64,000 nucleotides of DNA from Reinekea marinisedimentorum (GTDB lineage: Bacteria; Pseudomonadota; Gammaproteobacteria; Pseudomonadales; Natronospirillaceae): the NCBI RefSeq assembly GCF_004341165.1, contig NZ_SLZR01000004.1:1-64000 (forward strand), read 5' to 3'. Positions 45,128-54,549 of this stretch are shown here, piece by piece (position 1 is the first letter of the stretch; every line of letters begins with the position of its first letter). The notes under the pieces are model-generated. The model had not been told where the DNA came from. It searched no databases and saw nothing but the letters and a program-made list of their open reading frames with translations. The translations under genes and the position numbers were made by a program.

Positions 45128-46579
45128 TCATTTGTAATCGATACCAACAAAATTAAATACCGCACGCATTTGTTCCTGACCATGTTCAAATGAATAGTGT
45201 TCAGCGGCAAGAATCTGCGAATTGCCAGATAACCGATTCCATAGCGATTTATTGTGATACAGCTCCGATATAAAGTCTGCCCACTGGCTCGGGTTTTTGG
45301 CAACCATAGTACTAATACCGTGCGTTAAGCCAGTACCCTCTGCGGCAACCGGTGAGAGTACCGTTGGCAGGCCATAAGCCATAGATTCCAAAACCTTACC
45401 TTTTACACCCGCACCTGAAATGAGCGGTGCTACAAACACCCGATGATTTGCGTACACTTCATCGAGGCTTTCTACATAACCGACCGGCTCAATATTTTTG
45501 CTTCGCAGTGCGGCTATTTGCTCGGGCATGTGGCTACCATAGATATACAGCTTAAGGTTGGGCTGATTTTCTGTAAGTAGTGGCATAACCTGCTCTGCAA
45601 AAAAGATGAGCGCCTCTACATTCGGTAAATGCCGGAAGCCCGCCAAAAACGCAATCCCATTGCGCTGCTCAAACGGTGTTACTTCAGCTTTTATTTGCAG
45701 CACCCACGGGCATTTAAAAATTTTTTCCTGCTCATGTATGTGCGATGCAATGACAGCATGCTCTGCATCACTGTAGGAAAGAATGGCATCAACCTGCCTC
45801 ATAACCTCTAACTCGGCAGTTTTCGCATACATCACGCTCTGCATAGTGCCCGCCCCACTGGAAAGCAGGCCACGCAACTCTCTTAAAAAATGCAGATCAG
45901 CATTATTGAAAATAACCGGCAAGCCAGGCATTGCTTTTCGAATTAACGGCAGTACCTGCTGGGCAACATGAAAGCGGGTGATGTACACGCCTGCGATATT
46001 TTCCAGACCATCGAGCACGGCATGATTAACAGAGGTATAAAACGGCTGGTAGCACACCTGCACGCCCATGGCTTGCATGCTGCGCGTATATTTGAGTGAA
46101 AAGGCTAAGTCTAACGGCAAAAACTTAACGTTAAACCCTAAAGATTGAATGAGCTTAATCTCATTAATAGCCGCGTAGGAACCTGCGTCTTTATCGGGAG
46201 TGGGCGTTTGATGATCAATCATCAAAATAGTCGGCCGGGCCTGCTCACCCACGCTTGCGGTATAACTGGCAGGGTTTTGATAAACCGCGCAGGCCTTAGC
46301 ACCAGCCAGATATTGCGTTTTTACAAGCTGTACATCGCCCTGCCAAAGCCTTAACGGCTTTAGCCTACCCATATCTAAACAATAATGCTCACGGGCGTCT
46401 GTAACAAACAGCGGAGGGATAGTTAAAGTAAACCAGTTGTAGCCAGGCTGGTAGCGCACTTTTTTAGCGGCTACCTGGGCTGATGAGCTGTGCAGCACAA
46501 ATTCTGCTTCACCTTCGCTGGTGCATTCCAAGCGAAAAAACAACTGCGCTTTACCGATGCGCTCTAATGAAACCAACAT
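45128..46579 (-). CDS. Glycosyltransferase family 4 with N-terminal beta domain
   Basis: A 483-residue protein. Residues 1-110 are beta-rich and not part of a usual GT. From about residue 115 a GT-B enzyme follows: TILMIDHQTPTPDKDAGSYA, ILSYSDAEHAVIASH, FLAGFRHLPNVEALIFF and VFVAPLISGAGVKGKVLESM with the final glutamate region. The GAGVKGK form is typical of one GT4 branch that uses nucleotide sugars to build capsule or O-antigen. It is co-directional with 46604 and the HAD-associated gene. Confidence 0.85.
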   Translation of the reverse strand: MLVSLERIGKAQLFFRLECTSEGEAEFVLHSSSAQVAAKKVRYQPGYNWFTLTIPPLFVTDAREHYCLDMGRLKPLRLWQGDVQLVKTQYLAGAKACAVYQNPASYTASVGEQARPTILMIDHQTPTPDKDAGSYAAINEIKLIQSLGFNVKFLPLDLAFSLKYTRSMQAMGVQVCYQPFYTSVNHAVLDGLENIAGVYITRFHVAQQVLPLIRKAMPGLPVIFNNADLHFLRELRGLLSSGAGTMQSVMYAKTAELEVMRQVDAILSYSDAEHAVIASHIHEQEKIFKCPWVLQIKAEVTPFEQRNGIAFLAGFRHLPNVEALIFFAEQVMPLLTENQPNLKLYIYGSHMPEQIAALRSKNIEPVGYVESLDEVYANHRVFVAPLISGAGVKGKVLESMAYGLPTVLSPVAAEGTGLTHGISTMVAKNPSQWADFISELYHNKSLWNRLSGNSQILAAEHYSFEHGQEQMRAVFNFVGIDYK

Positions 46580-46603
46580 AAGGCCTTCCGTAGAGAACGC
46601 CGG

Positions 46604-47530
46604 TTATTCATTTTCAGAAAAATGCTTAACCAGTACTCGCTCCATTACGCTAACCCGGGCAGAAAGTTCTGCTATGCCCTGCAGGGCAACATTAACAGCA
46701 ACATTAAGGTTGGCACCCTGAGTCTCTTTTGTTTCTGACTCTACAGCCTGGTGCAATCTGTTCAGCTCTGCGCTAATCAGAGCGTTAAAATCGCCCAATT
46801 CAGACGCAAAATTGTGCTTATACTGTTCAACTTCCAGCGTGTTCTGATCCAGTTCAATTCTGATAGGCTGAGGGTTAACTTTTTGGCCATCTACCTGAAG
46901 GTCGCACTCAAAACTGGCAGAAGGAAACTTATGCACCGGTAAATTTAAGCGGAAGCTATGGCAACCATCTTGCGCTTCGCCCTTGTGCAAATCGCCACGG
47001 TATTGGTCGGCTACGGTTGCGGCCAACTCTTCACCATTATGCACCAGCACTACCTTTGCACGGATATTAGGGTTAGCATTTGCCATTACCCACCCTACTA
47101 TCAGGTTTTCGGTAATGGCATCTACATGCCCAGTGTAATGCTCGTGCGCCATAGCAAAGTGAGATGTTAAACAACCTTCATTCGGGCACTGCATAACCAG
47201 CGGATAAGGCTGCTCATTTACTTTATGGCCATCAATATGAATATCAACTTCGGTAATATCGCGCTTTAGCACGGCAGCAACTGGCTTCAGCTTAAACGCA
47301 AAGTCACCAATGCCGGCTTCGGTTAAATCTTCCCGGAAGCTTTCAGCCTTTACCTGCCATAAAACTTCACCATTGCTGCAAACATCTACAATGGGCTTAT
47401 GTTGTGTATTCTTTGTATTAGCAGCCCAGCCAGCTATGAGCTCGGGAGACACTACATCAATAAAAAACTGATAACCTTCTAAACCAGAGCCCTCTCGCCC
47501 CAGCACTTTACGCGCAATCTTCTTTAGCAT
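46604..47530 (-). CDS. Protein with two GW-type beta repeats and a C-terminal coiled coil
   Basis: A 308-residue protein of unknown function. Two related beta repeats are visible: VSPELIAGWAANTKN...KPIVDVCSNGE...AGIGDFAFKL and ITENLIVGWVMANAN...RAKVVLVHNGE...DGCHSFRLNL. Similar 'GW.a' modules occur fused to glycosyltransferases and are probably carbohydrate- or protein-binding. From about residue 240 a helical stretch follows, with heptad-like spacing and a highly polar end (VKHFSENE). No catalytic motif is visible. It may be an accessory or scaffold subunit for the adjoining GT4. Confidence 0.6.
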   Translation of the reverse strand: MLKKIARKVLGREGSGLEGYQFFIDVVSPELIAGWAANTKNTQHKPIVDVCSNGEVLWQVKAESFREDLTEAGIGDFAFKLKPVAAVLKRDITEVDIHIDGHKVNEQPYPLVMQCPNEGCLTSHFAMAHEHYTGHVDAITENLIVGWVMANANPNIRAKVVLVHNGEELAATVADQYRGDLHKGEAQDGCHSFRLNLPVHKFPSASFECDLQVDGQKVNPQPIRIELDQNTLEVEQYKHNFASELGDFNALISAELNRLHQAVESETKETQGANLNVAVNVALQGIAELSARVSVMERVLVKHFSENE

Positions 47531-47595
47531 GTCATTCTCGCTGTAAGCTTAATTTGGCACTTACAAACTGTAATTATTAAAAAAGTACAAGCAGC

Positions 47596-48045
47596 CTAAC
47601 GTACATACCACTTGGTATGTTTATGCACAGCATCACTGGCCAGCAGCTGGCCTGCACTAAACCATTGGTACTGGCCGTGCTGCTCGCGAGGTAGATGCAT
47701 AATATCGAAGTCCACCTGTAATTCATAACCCAGAGCAACGTAATGAGTGGAGGTTTGCTCACCAAACACACAATCGGTGTAAAAATGGTCAAAAGCGCCC
47801 AGGGGCTTTGCCACATCTATAGTAAGCGTACGGCCTAGCTCTTGCTGCGTTAGCCTGCTAAATGCCTGTACAATGGGCTCGTTCTTTTGAATGCGGCCAC
47901 CGGGCACAAACCAATAGCCCTGAGCCGGGCGATTTTGCCGCAAACCCAGCAGGTACTCACCCTGAGTGTTACGAACAATAAGATCAACTGAAACCAGCGG
48001 AACAGAACTGATCACTGATTCAAAGGCTTCATCCGATAAGTACAT
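47596..48045 (-). CDS. gmm: GDP-mannose mannosyl hydrolase (Nudix family)
   Basis: A 149-residue enzyme that releases mannose from GDP-mannose, adjusting the GDP-mannose/GDP-fucose supply. LVSVDLIVRNTQGEYLLGLR, AQGYWFVPGGRIQKNEPIVQ and AFSRLTQQELG follow the unusual Nudix motif of Gmm, in which the usual glutamates are altered. STHYVALGYEL is also typical. I start at ATG 48045; a longer frame to 48123 would run into fcl. The gene order fcl-gmm matches colanic-acid-type clusters. Confidence 0.88.
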   Translation of the reverse strand: MYLSDEAFESVISSVPLVSVDLIVRNTQGEYLLGLRQNRPAQGYWFVPGGRIQKNEPIVQAFSRLTQQELGRTLTIDVAKPLGAFDHFYTDCVFGEQTSTHYVALGYELQVDFDIMHLPREQHGQYQWFSAGQLLASDAVHKHTKWYVR

Positions 48046-48076
48046 AAATTTAACTTGCACCTTTAAGTTAAGCACA

Positions 48077-49036
48077 CTAACCGCGAAACTTATCCTGATT
48101 CTCAATAAACCACTGGTAAGCATCCTGCAGGCCTTCTTCCAGGCTATAGCTATACTGCCAGCCTAAGGCTTTTAAGCGGCTTACATCCATTAGCTTACGC
48201 GGGGTACCGTCTGGCTTGGTGGTATCCCATACAATATCGCCTTTAAAGCCAACTACTTTTGCGACGGTTTCGGTCAATTCTTTAATGGTACAATCGACCC
48301 CAGTGCCTACGTTAATGTGGCTAAGCATTGGTTGGGTATTCGCATCGTAAGCAGGCTTATCTAATTCCATAACATGCACCGAGGCTGCCGCCATATCGTC
48401 TACATGCAAAAACTCACGCATTGGGCTGCCTGTACCCCAAGCGGTTACGGTTGCATCGCCACGGAGTTTAGCCTCGTGAAAACGCCGTAACAGCGCAGGA
48501 ATAACGTGTGAGTTTTCCGGGTGGAAGTTATCGTGCGGGCCATACAAATTTGTTGGCATAACAGACCGGTAATCGACCCCGTACTGACGATTATAGCTTT
48601 CGCACAACTTAATGCCGGCAATTTTTGCAATGGCGTAGGGCTCGTTTGTAGGCTCTAACGTACCGGTAAGCAACGCCGCTTCCTGCATGGGTTGCTCAGC
48701 CAATTTTGGGTAAATACAGGAAGACCCCAAAAACAGCAATTTTTTAACACCGGCAGTAAAGGCCGAATGAATAACATTGCTTTCTATCATCAGATTTTGA
48801 TAGATGAATTCTGCAGGATAACTATTGTTGGCAACAATACCCCCTACTTTGGCCGCAGCCAGGTACACCTCATCAATTTGCTCAGACGCAAAAAAATCTG
48901 CAACGGCTTGCTGATTAACCAGATTTAACTCTGAAGATGTACGCAATACCAGCTCAACATCGCTGCGCTGCTGTAATTGACGACAGATTGCCGAGCCGAC
49001 CATTCCGCGGTGGCCAGCTATGAATACTTTTTTCAT
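48077..49036 (-). CDS. fcl: GDP-L-fucose synthase
   Basis: A 319-residue NADPH-dependent epimerase/reductase that converts GDP-4-keto-6-deoxy-D-mannose to GDP-L-fucose. Visible are the Rossmann motif [11 protein letters not shown], the catalytic region [11 protein letters not shown] with its serine, and [15 protein letters not shown] with the Y-x-x-x-K pair. [20 protein letters not shown] and [12 protein letters not shown] complete the family pattern. Length equals E. coli WcaG. Its partner gmd is 5.5 kb away, with a sulfotransferase and other genes between. Confidence 0.95.
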   Translation of the reverse strand: MKKVFIAGHRGMVGSAICRQLQQRSDVELVLRTSSELNLVNQQAVADFFASEQIDEVYLAAAKVGGIVANNSYPAEFIYQNLMIESNVIHSAFTAGVKKLLFLGSSCIYPKLAEQPMQEAALLTGTLEPTNEPYAIAKIAGIKLCESYNRQYGVDYRSVMPTNLYGPHDNFHPENSHVIPALLRRFHEAKLRGDATVTAWGTGSPMREFLHVDDMAAASVHVMELDKPAYDANTQPMLSHINVGTGVDCTIKELTETVAKVVGFKGDIVWDTTKPDGTPRKLMDVSRLKALGWQYSYSLEEGLQDAYQWFIENQDKFRG

Positions 49037-49181
49037 ACGATACTCCTAATTACGAGCGCCATACCTATTTGCCAAATAGTATCAAAACTTAACCCCACTT
49101 GGTTTAATAACTTATAGATGTTTTCCAAAAAAAATGGGTTAAAATCAAACTAAACCTTAATTCTGCAAAGTTCGATACACC

Positions 49182-51275
49182 ATGCCTAACCTTCCTGTAC
49201 TAATATTCACCGGCTTTCACAGAAGCGGCACCTCCGCTTGCGCAAACATGCTAAATAATGCTGGCCTTCCACTTGGCAAAGACCTGATCCAGCCACACAT
49301 TGCAAACCCGAGAGGCTACTTTGAGGACATGCCGGCTGTCCAAATGCATGAAAAATGGCTAAATGACCACGGCTCTAACTGGCAATTCCATGGGGAAGTT
49401 GAAATTCACCCTAAAAATTCTTATGGACCAGCCATTAAAGAATACATTGCACAACGAGACAGAGCCGGTACAGCATGGGGCTTGAAAGACCCGCGACTCT
49501 GCCTATTTTTACAAGCATGGAACGAAGCACTTAACGGAAGAGGCCGCTTTCTATTTATCATCAGATCATGGCAAAGCTGCATTGAATCACTATACAACCG
49601 GCACAGCCGGGAAATTACGTATTTAACAAACCGCTCTAAATCTGACTTAAACCTTACTTTTTGGAAAGAACCCTACAGAGCGGCTTCAATGTGGATAGAG
49701 TACAACAACCGAGTAATTGCATTTGTACGAAATAATCCTCATAAGTGCCTATTAGTAACACAGAAAGCATTATTTGAAGGCGCACCTATAATTCAACTTG
49801 TAAACAGCCTTACCAACCTTGATTTGAATGAAGCCACTCCCCACCCATTTGAAACCAAGCTAATTAATGAGACCGCCAGCTTAAACATCTGCCTTTCTTT
49901 AAGTAATGAGCTGAAGACCAAACTCGATCAAACATGGAATGCATTACTATCTTTAACAGCGCACAAGTCGACCAACGAGAGCATTGAATGGCAATCAAAC
50001 AACCCAACTTCAACCTCACTCTCTTTAATATCAAAAAACGGAACTAAGCAGAATATTAGCCATGAAAGCGAAGAAACAAAAACACATCAACTAAAAAGGC
50101 TCTATTTAAAAGGAGATGGTTCTGGAGAAAAAGAATACTACAAAATATACAGAGATAATCTTAACCGCCTCCCAACCAATAAGCTTTTATCTCACTACAG
50201 ATTTATACTTAGCCAATGCGCCAGCACCCGCATGCGCTTAGATTTAGCCTCAAGAATCATCAGACATTTAGAAAAAATTAATGGCATCTTTATAGAGTCT
50301 GGTGTAGATGTAGAGCTTTCGTTTGTTCCGACTCTAGAAAGCCAACAGACACGACTATTCCCTAAGAATAAAGGTGCTGACAAATATCGAATTACAGGCA
50401 TAGCAAGAAAATGCGATTGGGTTATCACCTCAGATACATTTGAGCCCAGAACATTCATAACTAAACTCAAACAAACCATCACTCCACAAACTATCTTTCT
50501 CTCTCTGAGAGATCCATTTATAGCCGTTAGTTTCTTTTATGAAGCAGTATTACCCCAACTAACATCACCTTTTATTCTAATAACAGGCTCAGAAGACGCA
50601 ACCATACCCAATCAAGTCGACAAGCGCTGGCGGTGCTTTAATGACAATGAAAAGAAAATAATTCAGAAGATCCTCAGCTCACCCAACTTAATCCACTGGT
50701 TTGCGGAGAATCTAGACGATAACAATGAGCCCAAGCTTTCACCCCTTCCTCTCGGAATGGTGTACCCAAATTACAAAGATAATTGCTCGATACCCATACA
50801 TTCAGTACCTGCATTAAGCAACAGATCACATATGGTACTATGCGCCCACAGGGAGCGAGACGGAGAGCAATGGATAACTCGCAAAAAAGTAACCCAGCTC
50901 GCTAAAAACCAATGGAATTCCTTTTGCACAATTTTAGAATCAGAAGTTTTGGAAGAAGTTTTTTTTAATTTATGCAAAACACACAAGTTTGTTTTATGTG
51001 TAGAAGGTGGTGGGCTAGATCCAGCCCCAAAAGCCTGGCACGCAATTATTAATGGGGCAATCCCCATTGTTAAATCAAGCGCTTTAGATTCTTGCTACAA
51101 AGAACTACCTATTGCTTTTATTGAAAACTGGAATGAAGATACATTATCTGAAAAACAATTAAATTTATGGATAGATAAATACACACCATTTTTCGAACAC
51201 GCAGATAAGCGAATAAATATATTAAATAAACTAGGCTTAGAATATTGGTGGAATAAAATAATATCCAAGTTATAA
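49182..51275 (+). CDS. Sulfotransferase domain fused to an exostosin-like glycosyltransferase domain
   Basis: A 697-residue protein. The N-terminal half begins LIFTGFHRSGTSACANML, a sulfotransferase P-loop, with GLKDPRLCLFLQAW and FLFIIRSWQSCIESLYNRH as the 3'-phosphate region. The C-terminal half (about 310-697) ends with HKFVLCVEGGGLDPAPKAW and then AIINGAIPIV, like the end of exostosin/GT47 domains (F-x-L-C-x-x-G-x-G...G-x-I-P-I-V). It is the only plus-strand gene in the 38884-64000 region and AT-rich at its 3' end, so it may be a separate acquisition. It could join glycan extension and sulfation in one chain. Confidence 0.75.
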   Translation: MPNLPVLIFTGFHRSGTSACANMLNNAGLPLGKDLIQPHIANPRGYFEDMPAVQMHEKWLNDHGSNWQFHGEVEIHPKNSYGPAIKEYIAQRDRAGTAWGLKDPRLCLFLQAWNEALNGRGRFLFIIRSWQSCIESLYNRHSREITYLTNRSKSDLNLTFWKEPYRAASMWIEYNNRVIAFVRNNPHKCLLVTQKALFEGAPIIQLVNSLTNLDLNEATPHPFETKLINETASLNICLSLSNELKTKLDQTWNALLSLTAHKSTNESIEWQSNNPTSTSLSLISKNGTKQNISHESEETKTHQLKRLYLKGDGSGEKEYYKIYRDNLNRLPTNKLLSHYRFILSQCASTRMRLDLASRIIRHLEKINGIFIESGVDVELSFVPTLESQQTRLFPKNKGADKYRITGIARKCDWVITSDTFEPRTFITKLKQTITPQTIFLSLRDPFIAVSFFYEAVLPQLTSPFILITGSEDATIPNQVDKRWRCFNDNEKKIIQKILSSPNLIHWFAENLDDNNEPKLSPLPLGMVYPNYKDNCSIPIHSVPALSNRSHMVLCAHRERDGEQWITRKKVTQLAKNQWNSFCTILESEVLEEVFFNLCKTHKFVLCVEGGGLDPAPKAWHAIINGAIPIVKSSALDSCYKELPIAFIENWNEDTLSEKQLNLWIDKYTPFFEHADKRINILNKLGLEYWWNKIISKL

Positions 51276-51386
51276 ATCGACACAGAAGTCCGCCTATATT
51301 CGGTCTACATACTACCGTAAGTATATCTTTAACTATTCAACAGCATAAACAGGTGTATCTAACTGAAAGATTGCAGATTAACCGCA

Positions 51387-52127
51387 TTAAAGATTAAGCC
51401 ATTGTTCACAGTCCCAGCCTAATAATTCTTCCAGCATTTTAATTTCATAATAAAAAATTTCTCGTAGTAAATTAAAGTCTTCCAGGCTAATTCCAGTCAC
51501 ATAATCAGTTGAATGCGTATCAATGTATTGGCTACTTTCAAATTCCCCTACATTCAGAAAACTTGCAATACCAGAGAGCGTGTTTTTTAAGTCGTATTTT
51601 AGATTTTCAAATTTCAAAATTAAAACCTGCTCTGCAGGAAAAAATTGCCACAGCCTACGTAGCTGAAACGAATAAAATCCTCGGTCACAGTATGAGAAAA
51701 CTCGATTTTGGTTTGGCAAAGAAACTCGACACCGAAGAGACTCCGCTTTTATCGCATCAGAGAACGACATGTCTTCTACTCCCCGATATCGTGCCATATT
51801 CCAATGAGAAAACGCTCTTTCTATCGGATTCCTTAATACAACAATCAGCTTAATTTCAGGATTGTACTGCCAAATTCTTTTAGGCGCGTCATTCCAATAC
51901 ATATAAATGGGTGTAGACTCACCCCTGATAGAAACAGTCGTATCTCCCGGAAAAGATTTATGGTATTTACTATAATCTACCTTACCGCCATTAAAGAGCT
52001 CATCAGTATCGAAGAAGTGCACTTCTTTTCTGGTAGCCATTTCAATTTCTGAATGAGTTCTCATGTACTTATCCAGAGCCGAAGTACCACTCTTCTGCGC
52101 CCCAACTATCAGAAAATCAACTTGCAC
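51387..52127 (-). CDS. Sulfotransferase (NDST/heparan-type) (5)
   Basis: A 246-residue PAPS-dependent enzyme. FLIVGAQKSGTSALDKYM is the 5'-phosphosulfate loop, RKEVHFFD contains the catalytic glutamate region, RGESTPIYMYW follows and IKLIVVLRNPIERAFSHW is the 3'-phosphate motif. This is the best preserved sulfotransferase of the set, close to the heparan N-/O-sulfotransferase pattern. It is convergent with the 49182 gene and co-directional with the ACP gene 127 bases upstream. Confidence 0.9.
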   Translation of the reverse strand: MQVDFLIVGAQKSGTSALDKYMRTHSEIEMATRKEVHFFDTDELFNGGKVDYSKYHKSFPGDTTVSIRGESTPIYMYWNDAPKRIWQYNPEIKLIVVLRNPIERAFSHWNMARYRGVEDMSFSDAIKAESLRCRVSLPNQNRVFSYCDRGFYSFQLRRLWQFFPAEQVLILKFENLKYDLKNTLSGIASFLNVGEFESSQYIDTHSTDYVTGISLEDFNLLREIFYYEIKMLEELLGWDCEQWLNL

Positions 52128-52254
52128 ATCGAATCCTCAATCATACTAAGAACATCAATCACACCATTTCGCTTTCTGCAGGCTCACGAGCTAGCGAACA
52201 CAGGCTTATGTTATATAAGTAAAGAAAAACCAATTCGAAGGCTAATCTAATTTA

Positions 52255-52515
52255 TCACTTACCGCACGCATCGATATATGCCAGAATATCATTCAAAGAC
52301 ATCAGCTTTTCGTAATCATCCTCGTCAATTTCTACACCAAATTCATCTTGAATACGCAGAAAAACTTCAATCATATCCAGGCTGTCCAAATCAAATTTTT
52401 GAGCTAAATTATCATCTAACGTCACAGTATTAAGTAACACATCACCTTCTTTTGACTGATGAACAATCTCAAAAGTCGAGTTGAATATCGCAAGCAACTT
52501 TTTATGAGCATTCAT
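52255..52515 (-). CDS. Acyl carrier protein
   Basis: An 86-residue acidic four-helix protein with FDLDSLDMIEVFLRIQDEFG, in which Ser45 of the D-S-L motif should carry 4'-phosphopantetheine. It ends CGK rather than in the usual acidic tail. It is not flanked by fab genes: its neighbours are a radical SAM gene (13 bases upstream) and a sulfotransferase. It is therefore a dedicated carrier, for acylation or for an aminoacyl/acyl intermediate of the glycan (inference). Confidence 0.9.
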   Translation of the reverse strand: MNAHKKLLAIFNSTFEIVHQSKEGDVLLNTVTLDDNLAQKFDLDSLDMIEVFLRIQDEFGVEIDEDDYEKLMSLNDILAYIDACGK

Positions 52516-52528
52516 TTATAACATCCTT

Positions 52529-53539
52529 TCATCTGTATAACTCAATATCTCTCTCATAATCATTAAGATACAAGCAAAGACACACATCTAAATAGTCCAG
52601 CCAGCCTCGAAAAAGATCTTCACTACTAACATGTAAATCCATCCGTGAAGGAACAATTAAACTACCGGCAGCATAAAGCCTACAATCAAAGCATTCTGTA
52701 TTTGGTGCGCAACAATCGCTTGAACTATGGTGTGTATGGTCGGCCCGATAGCTGCGGTATCTTTGGCCAATGCCTAACCCTTTTTTCCCATTGTCAGCAA
52801 CTCTAGGGCAAGGGCAGTCAAATTGCTTATATAAACTCTCACTTGCCGTGTGTACTTCAGCACTATAGCGAGAAAACAAAATGGAACTTCCATACTGTTC
52901 AATTAGGCTAACAACGGTATCGTACGCTCTTTTTCTAGAGCACTCGTCTAACTGAAGTGGTGAATGCTCACCGACAGGATTACTGAAAAAGTTGAATGTC
53001 ATCCTATGACCGCTACTTACAATTCTATGCGCAACACTGGGTAATTGATCAATATTGTTTTTATTAATGGTATATACAAAAACAGCGCGATTATCATCCT
53101 GATAGTTTTTAAGCTGCTTTGGTAAACAGTTTACACCCCTGTACTCTTTATCCCCTTTTTCATCCCCCCAAACGGAAATATGAATACGATAGTTAATCTC
53201 GCGATCAATCAATTTCAAGCCGTTCGTAAATATCGTACCAAAGGGCAAAACATTCCAGGCGGCAAATAGAAGATCAGGCACAAGCGCCGGCTCTGCCCCT
53301 GCCAAGTTAAAATAATTAATCCCTCTTTCTTGCTCAGTTATAAAAAAATGCCTCCATTTTTTTACATCGGTAGAATCTTCAACATGGCTCGACTCACCCG
53401 AGAAAAAATAGCAACCTTCACACTTAAGCTGGCATCTGGTGGTAAGATCATACGCCGAAGAGCGCAACTTAAAATAGGGCTTTACTTTATTATACCGAGC
53501 ATAGATTTCAGGATTTTCCAAGTACTTTGTAAAGCTCAA
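52529..53539 (-). CDS. Radical SAM protein
   Basis: A 336-residue iron-sulfur enzyme. DLTTRCQLKCEGCYFFSG holds the CX3CX2C cluster ligands (Cys36, 40, 43) that bind S-adenosylmethionine. NLAGAEPAL is the GGEP-type motif. The C-terminal part has six further cysteines (Cys242, 244, 276, 277, 283, 286), suggesting an auxiliary cluster of SPASM/Twitch type. Coupled to an ACP, it may modify a carrier-bound acyl or amino-acid group, or a sugar. No known glycan radical SAM family is recognised, so the reaction is open. Confidence 0.85.
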   Translation of the reverse strand: MSFTKYLENPEIYARYNKVKPYFKLRSSAYDLTTRCQLKCEGCYFFSGESSHVEDSTDVKKWRHFFITEQERGINYFNLAGAEPALVPDLLFAAWNVLPFGTIFTNGLKLIDREINYRIHISVWGDEKGDKEYRGVNCLPKQLKNYQDDNRAVFVYTINKNNIDQLPSVAHRIVSSGHRMTFNFFSNPVGEHSPLQLDECSRKRAYDTVVSLIEQYGSSILFSRYSAEVHTASESLYKQFDCPCPRVADNGKKGLGIGQRYRSYRADHTHHSSSDCCAPNTECFDCRLYAAGSLIVPSRMDLHVSSEDLFRGWLDYLDVCLCLYLNDYERDIELYR

Positions 53540-53684
53540 TCTACCTCCCTAATCTGAAGCCACTTAGCTTACAAATAGTCCAATTCAACAAAACAATGAT
53601 GTACTTCAGGTCTGTATTCACGAGAGTTAGTAATTGTAAGAAAAACAAAAACAGCACAGTCTATAAGTTTTACGCAAATTCTTA

Positions 53685-54368
53685 TCAGCTTAGCCCCTCG
53701 AAATGATCATCCAAGGCACTCTCAAGCAAACCTTCATCTCGCATCGGCACAGTTATATCATGCCGGTCTGTCCCCGCCACAGGATGATTAATCACTTGAG
53801 GAACAAGTGTTATATTTTTTGCATAACGGGCATCAACAATATTTTTCTCCCCATACCATAAGCTTATCTTTGCAATTGAACAATCTGGAGAAATCAAATT
53901 TGCAAGATTCAGCTTATAAGGGGATTCTAAATTTATGATGCGATTAAGAAGTGCAACCCCTCTCTTTTCAGCCAACAAGCTTTCGTTAGTCAAGTCTGTA
54001 ACCCCACCAAATAGAATTACACTTGTCGCACCTAGCTTTAACGCTGCATAAAGACCTGCAAAGCCTCCTCCAGAACTTCCTATACAATGAATCCTTTCAA
54101 CCCCGGAAGGTATGAGCTCTTTAAGATACCCAACCAAATCACCAAGATTACTGATCTTCAAAGATGACAGTCCATTTAGGTAAAGAAGTTTACTCTTATC
54201 CCTTAAATAAACTACGTTAGCGCCGTACTTCCTTAGGTATTGGTGCAACTCCCCCAAAGGTATTCCCGCTCGCTCGGCTGCACCTGAAAATACAAATATA
54301 ATATCTTTAGAGGCTGGCTCAACAAAGCTACATACTTCATCCTGCCTTCCTTCAAACACCTCTACCAT
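53685..54368 (-). CDS. Alpha/beta-hydrolase-fold protein
   Basis: A 227-residue protein with FVFSGAAERAG, a nucleophile elbow HCIGSSGGGFAGLYAAL (Ser99 in G-S-S-G-G), then SVILFGGVTDL and a late histidine region (INHPVAGTDRHD). No signal peptide. The family includes esterases, thioesterases and acyltransferases. Next to a radical SAM/ACP pair, a thioesterase or acyltransferase role is possible. It is 145 bases upstream of the radical SAM gene in the same direction. The substrate is unknown. Confidence 0.7.
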   Translation of the reverse strand: MVEVFEGRQDEVCSFVEPASKDIIFVFSGAAERAGIPLGELHQYLRKYGANVVYLRDKSKLLYLNGLSSLKISNLGDLVGYLKELIPSGVERIHCIGSSGGGFAGLYAALKLGATSVILFGGVTDLTNESLLAEKRGVALLNRIINLESPYKLNLANLISPDCSIAKISLWYGEKNIVDARYAKNITLVPQVINHPVAGTDRHDITVPMRDEGLLESALDDHFEGLS

Positions 54369-54549
54369 ACACTTTCAGTTCCTTTTTAAATAAAACCAGT
54401 TTCAATGCAACAAGGCGTGCCCTATACCTATATAAAGAACCTATAAATAGGAGGCACAACTAGTCTCGTCCAGCAACTGTTTCACTATATACATCATGTA
54501 TTAGCAGGTTATAGGTATTGGTAAATAACTTCCTATACAAACAACCTAA

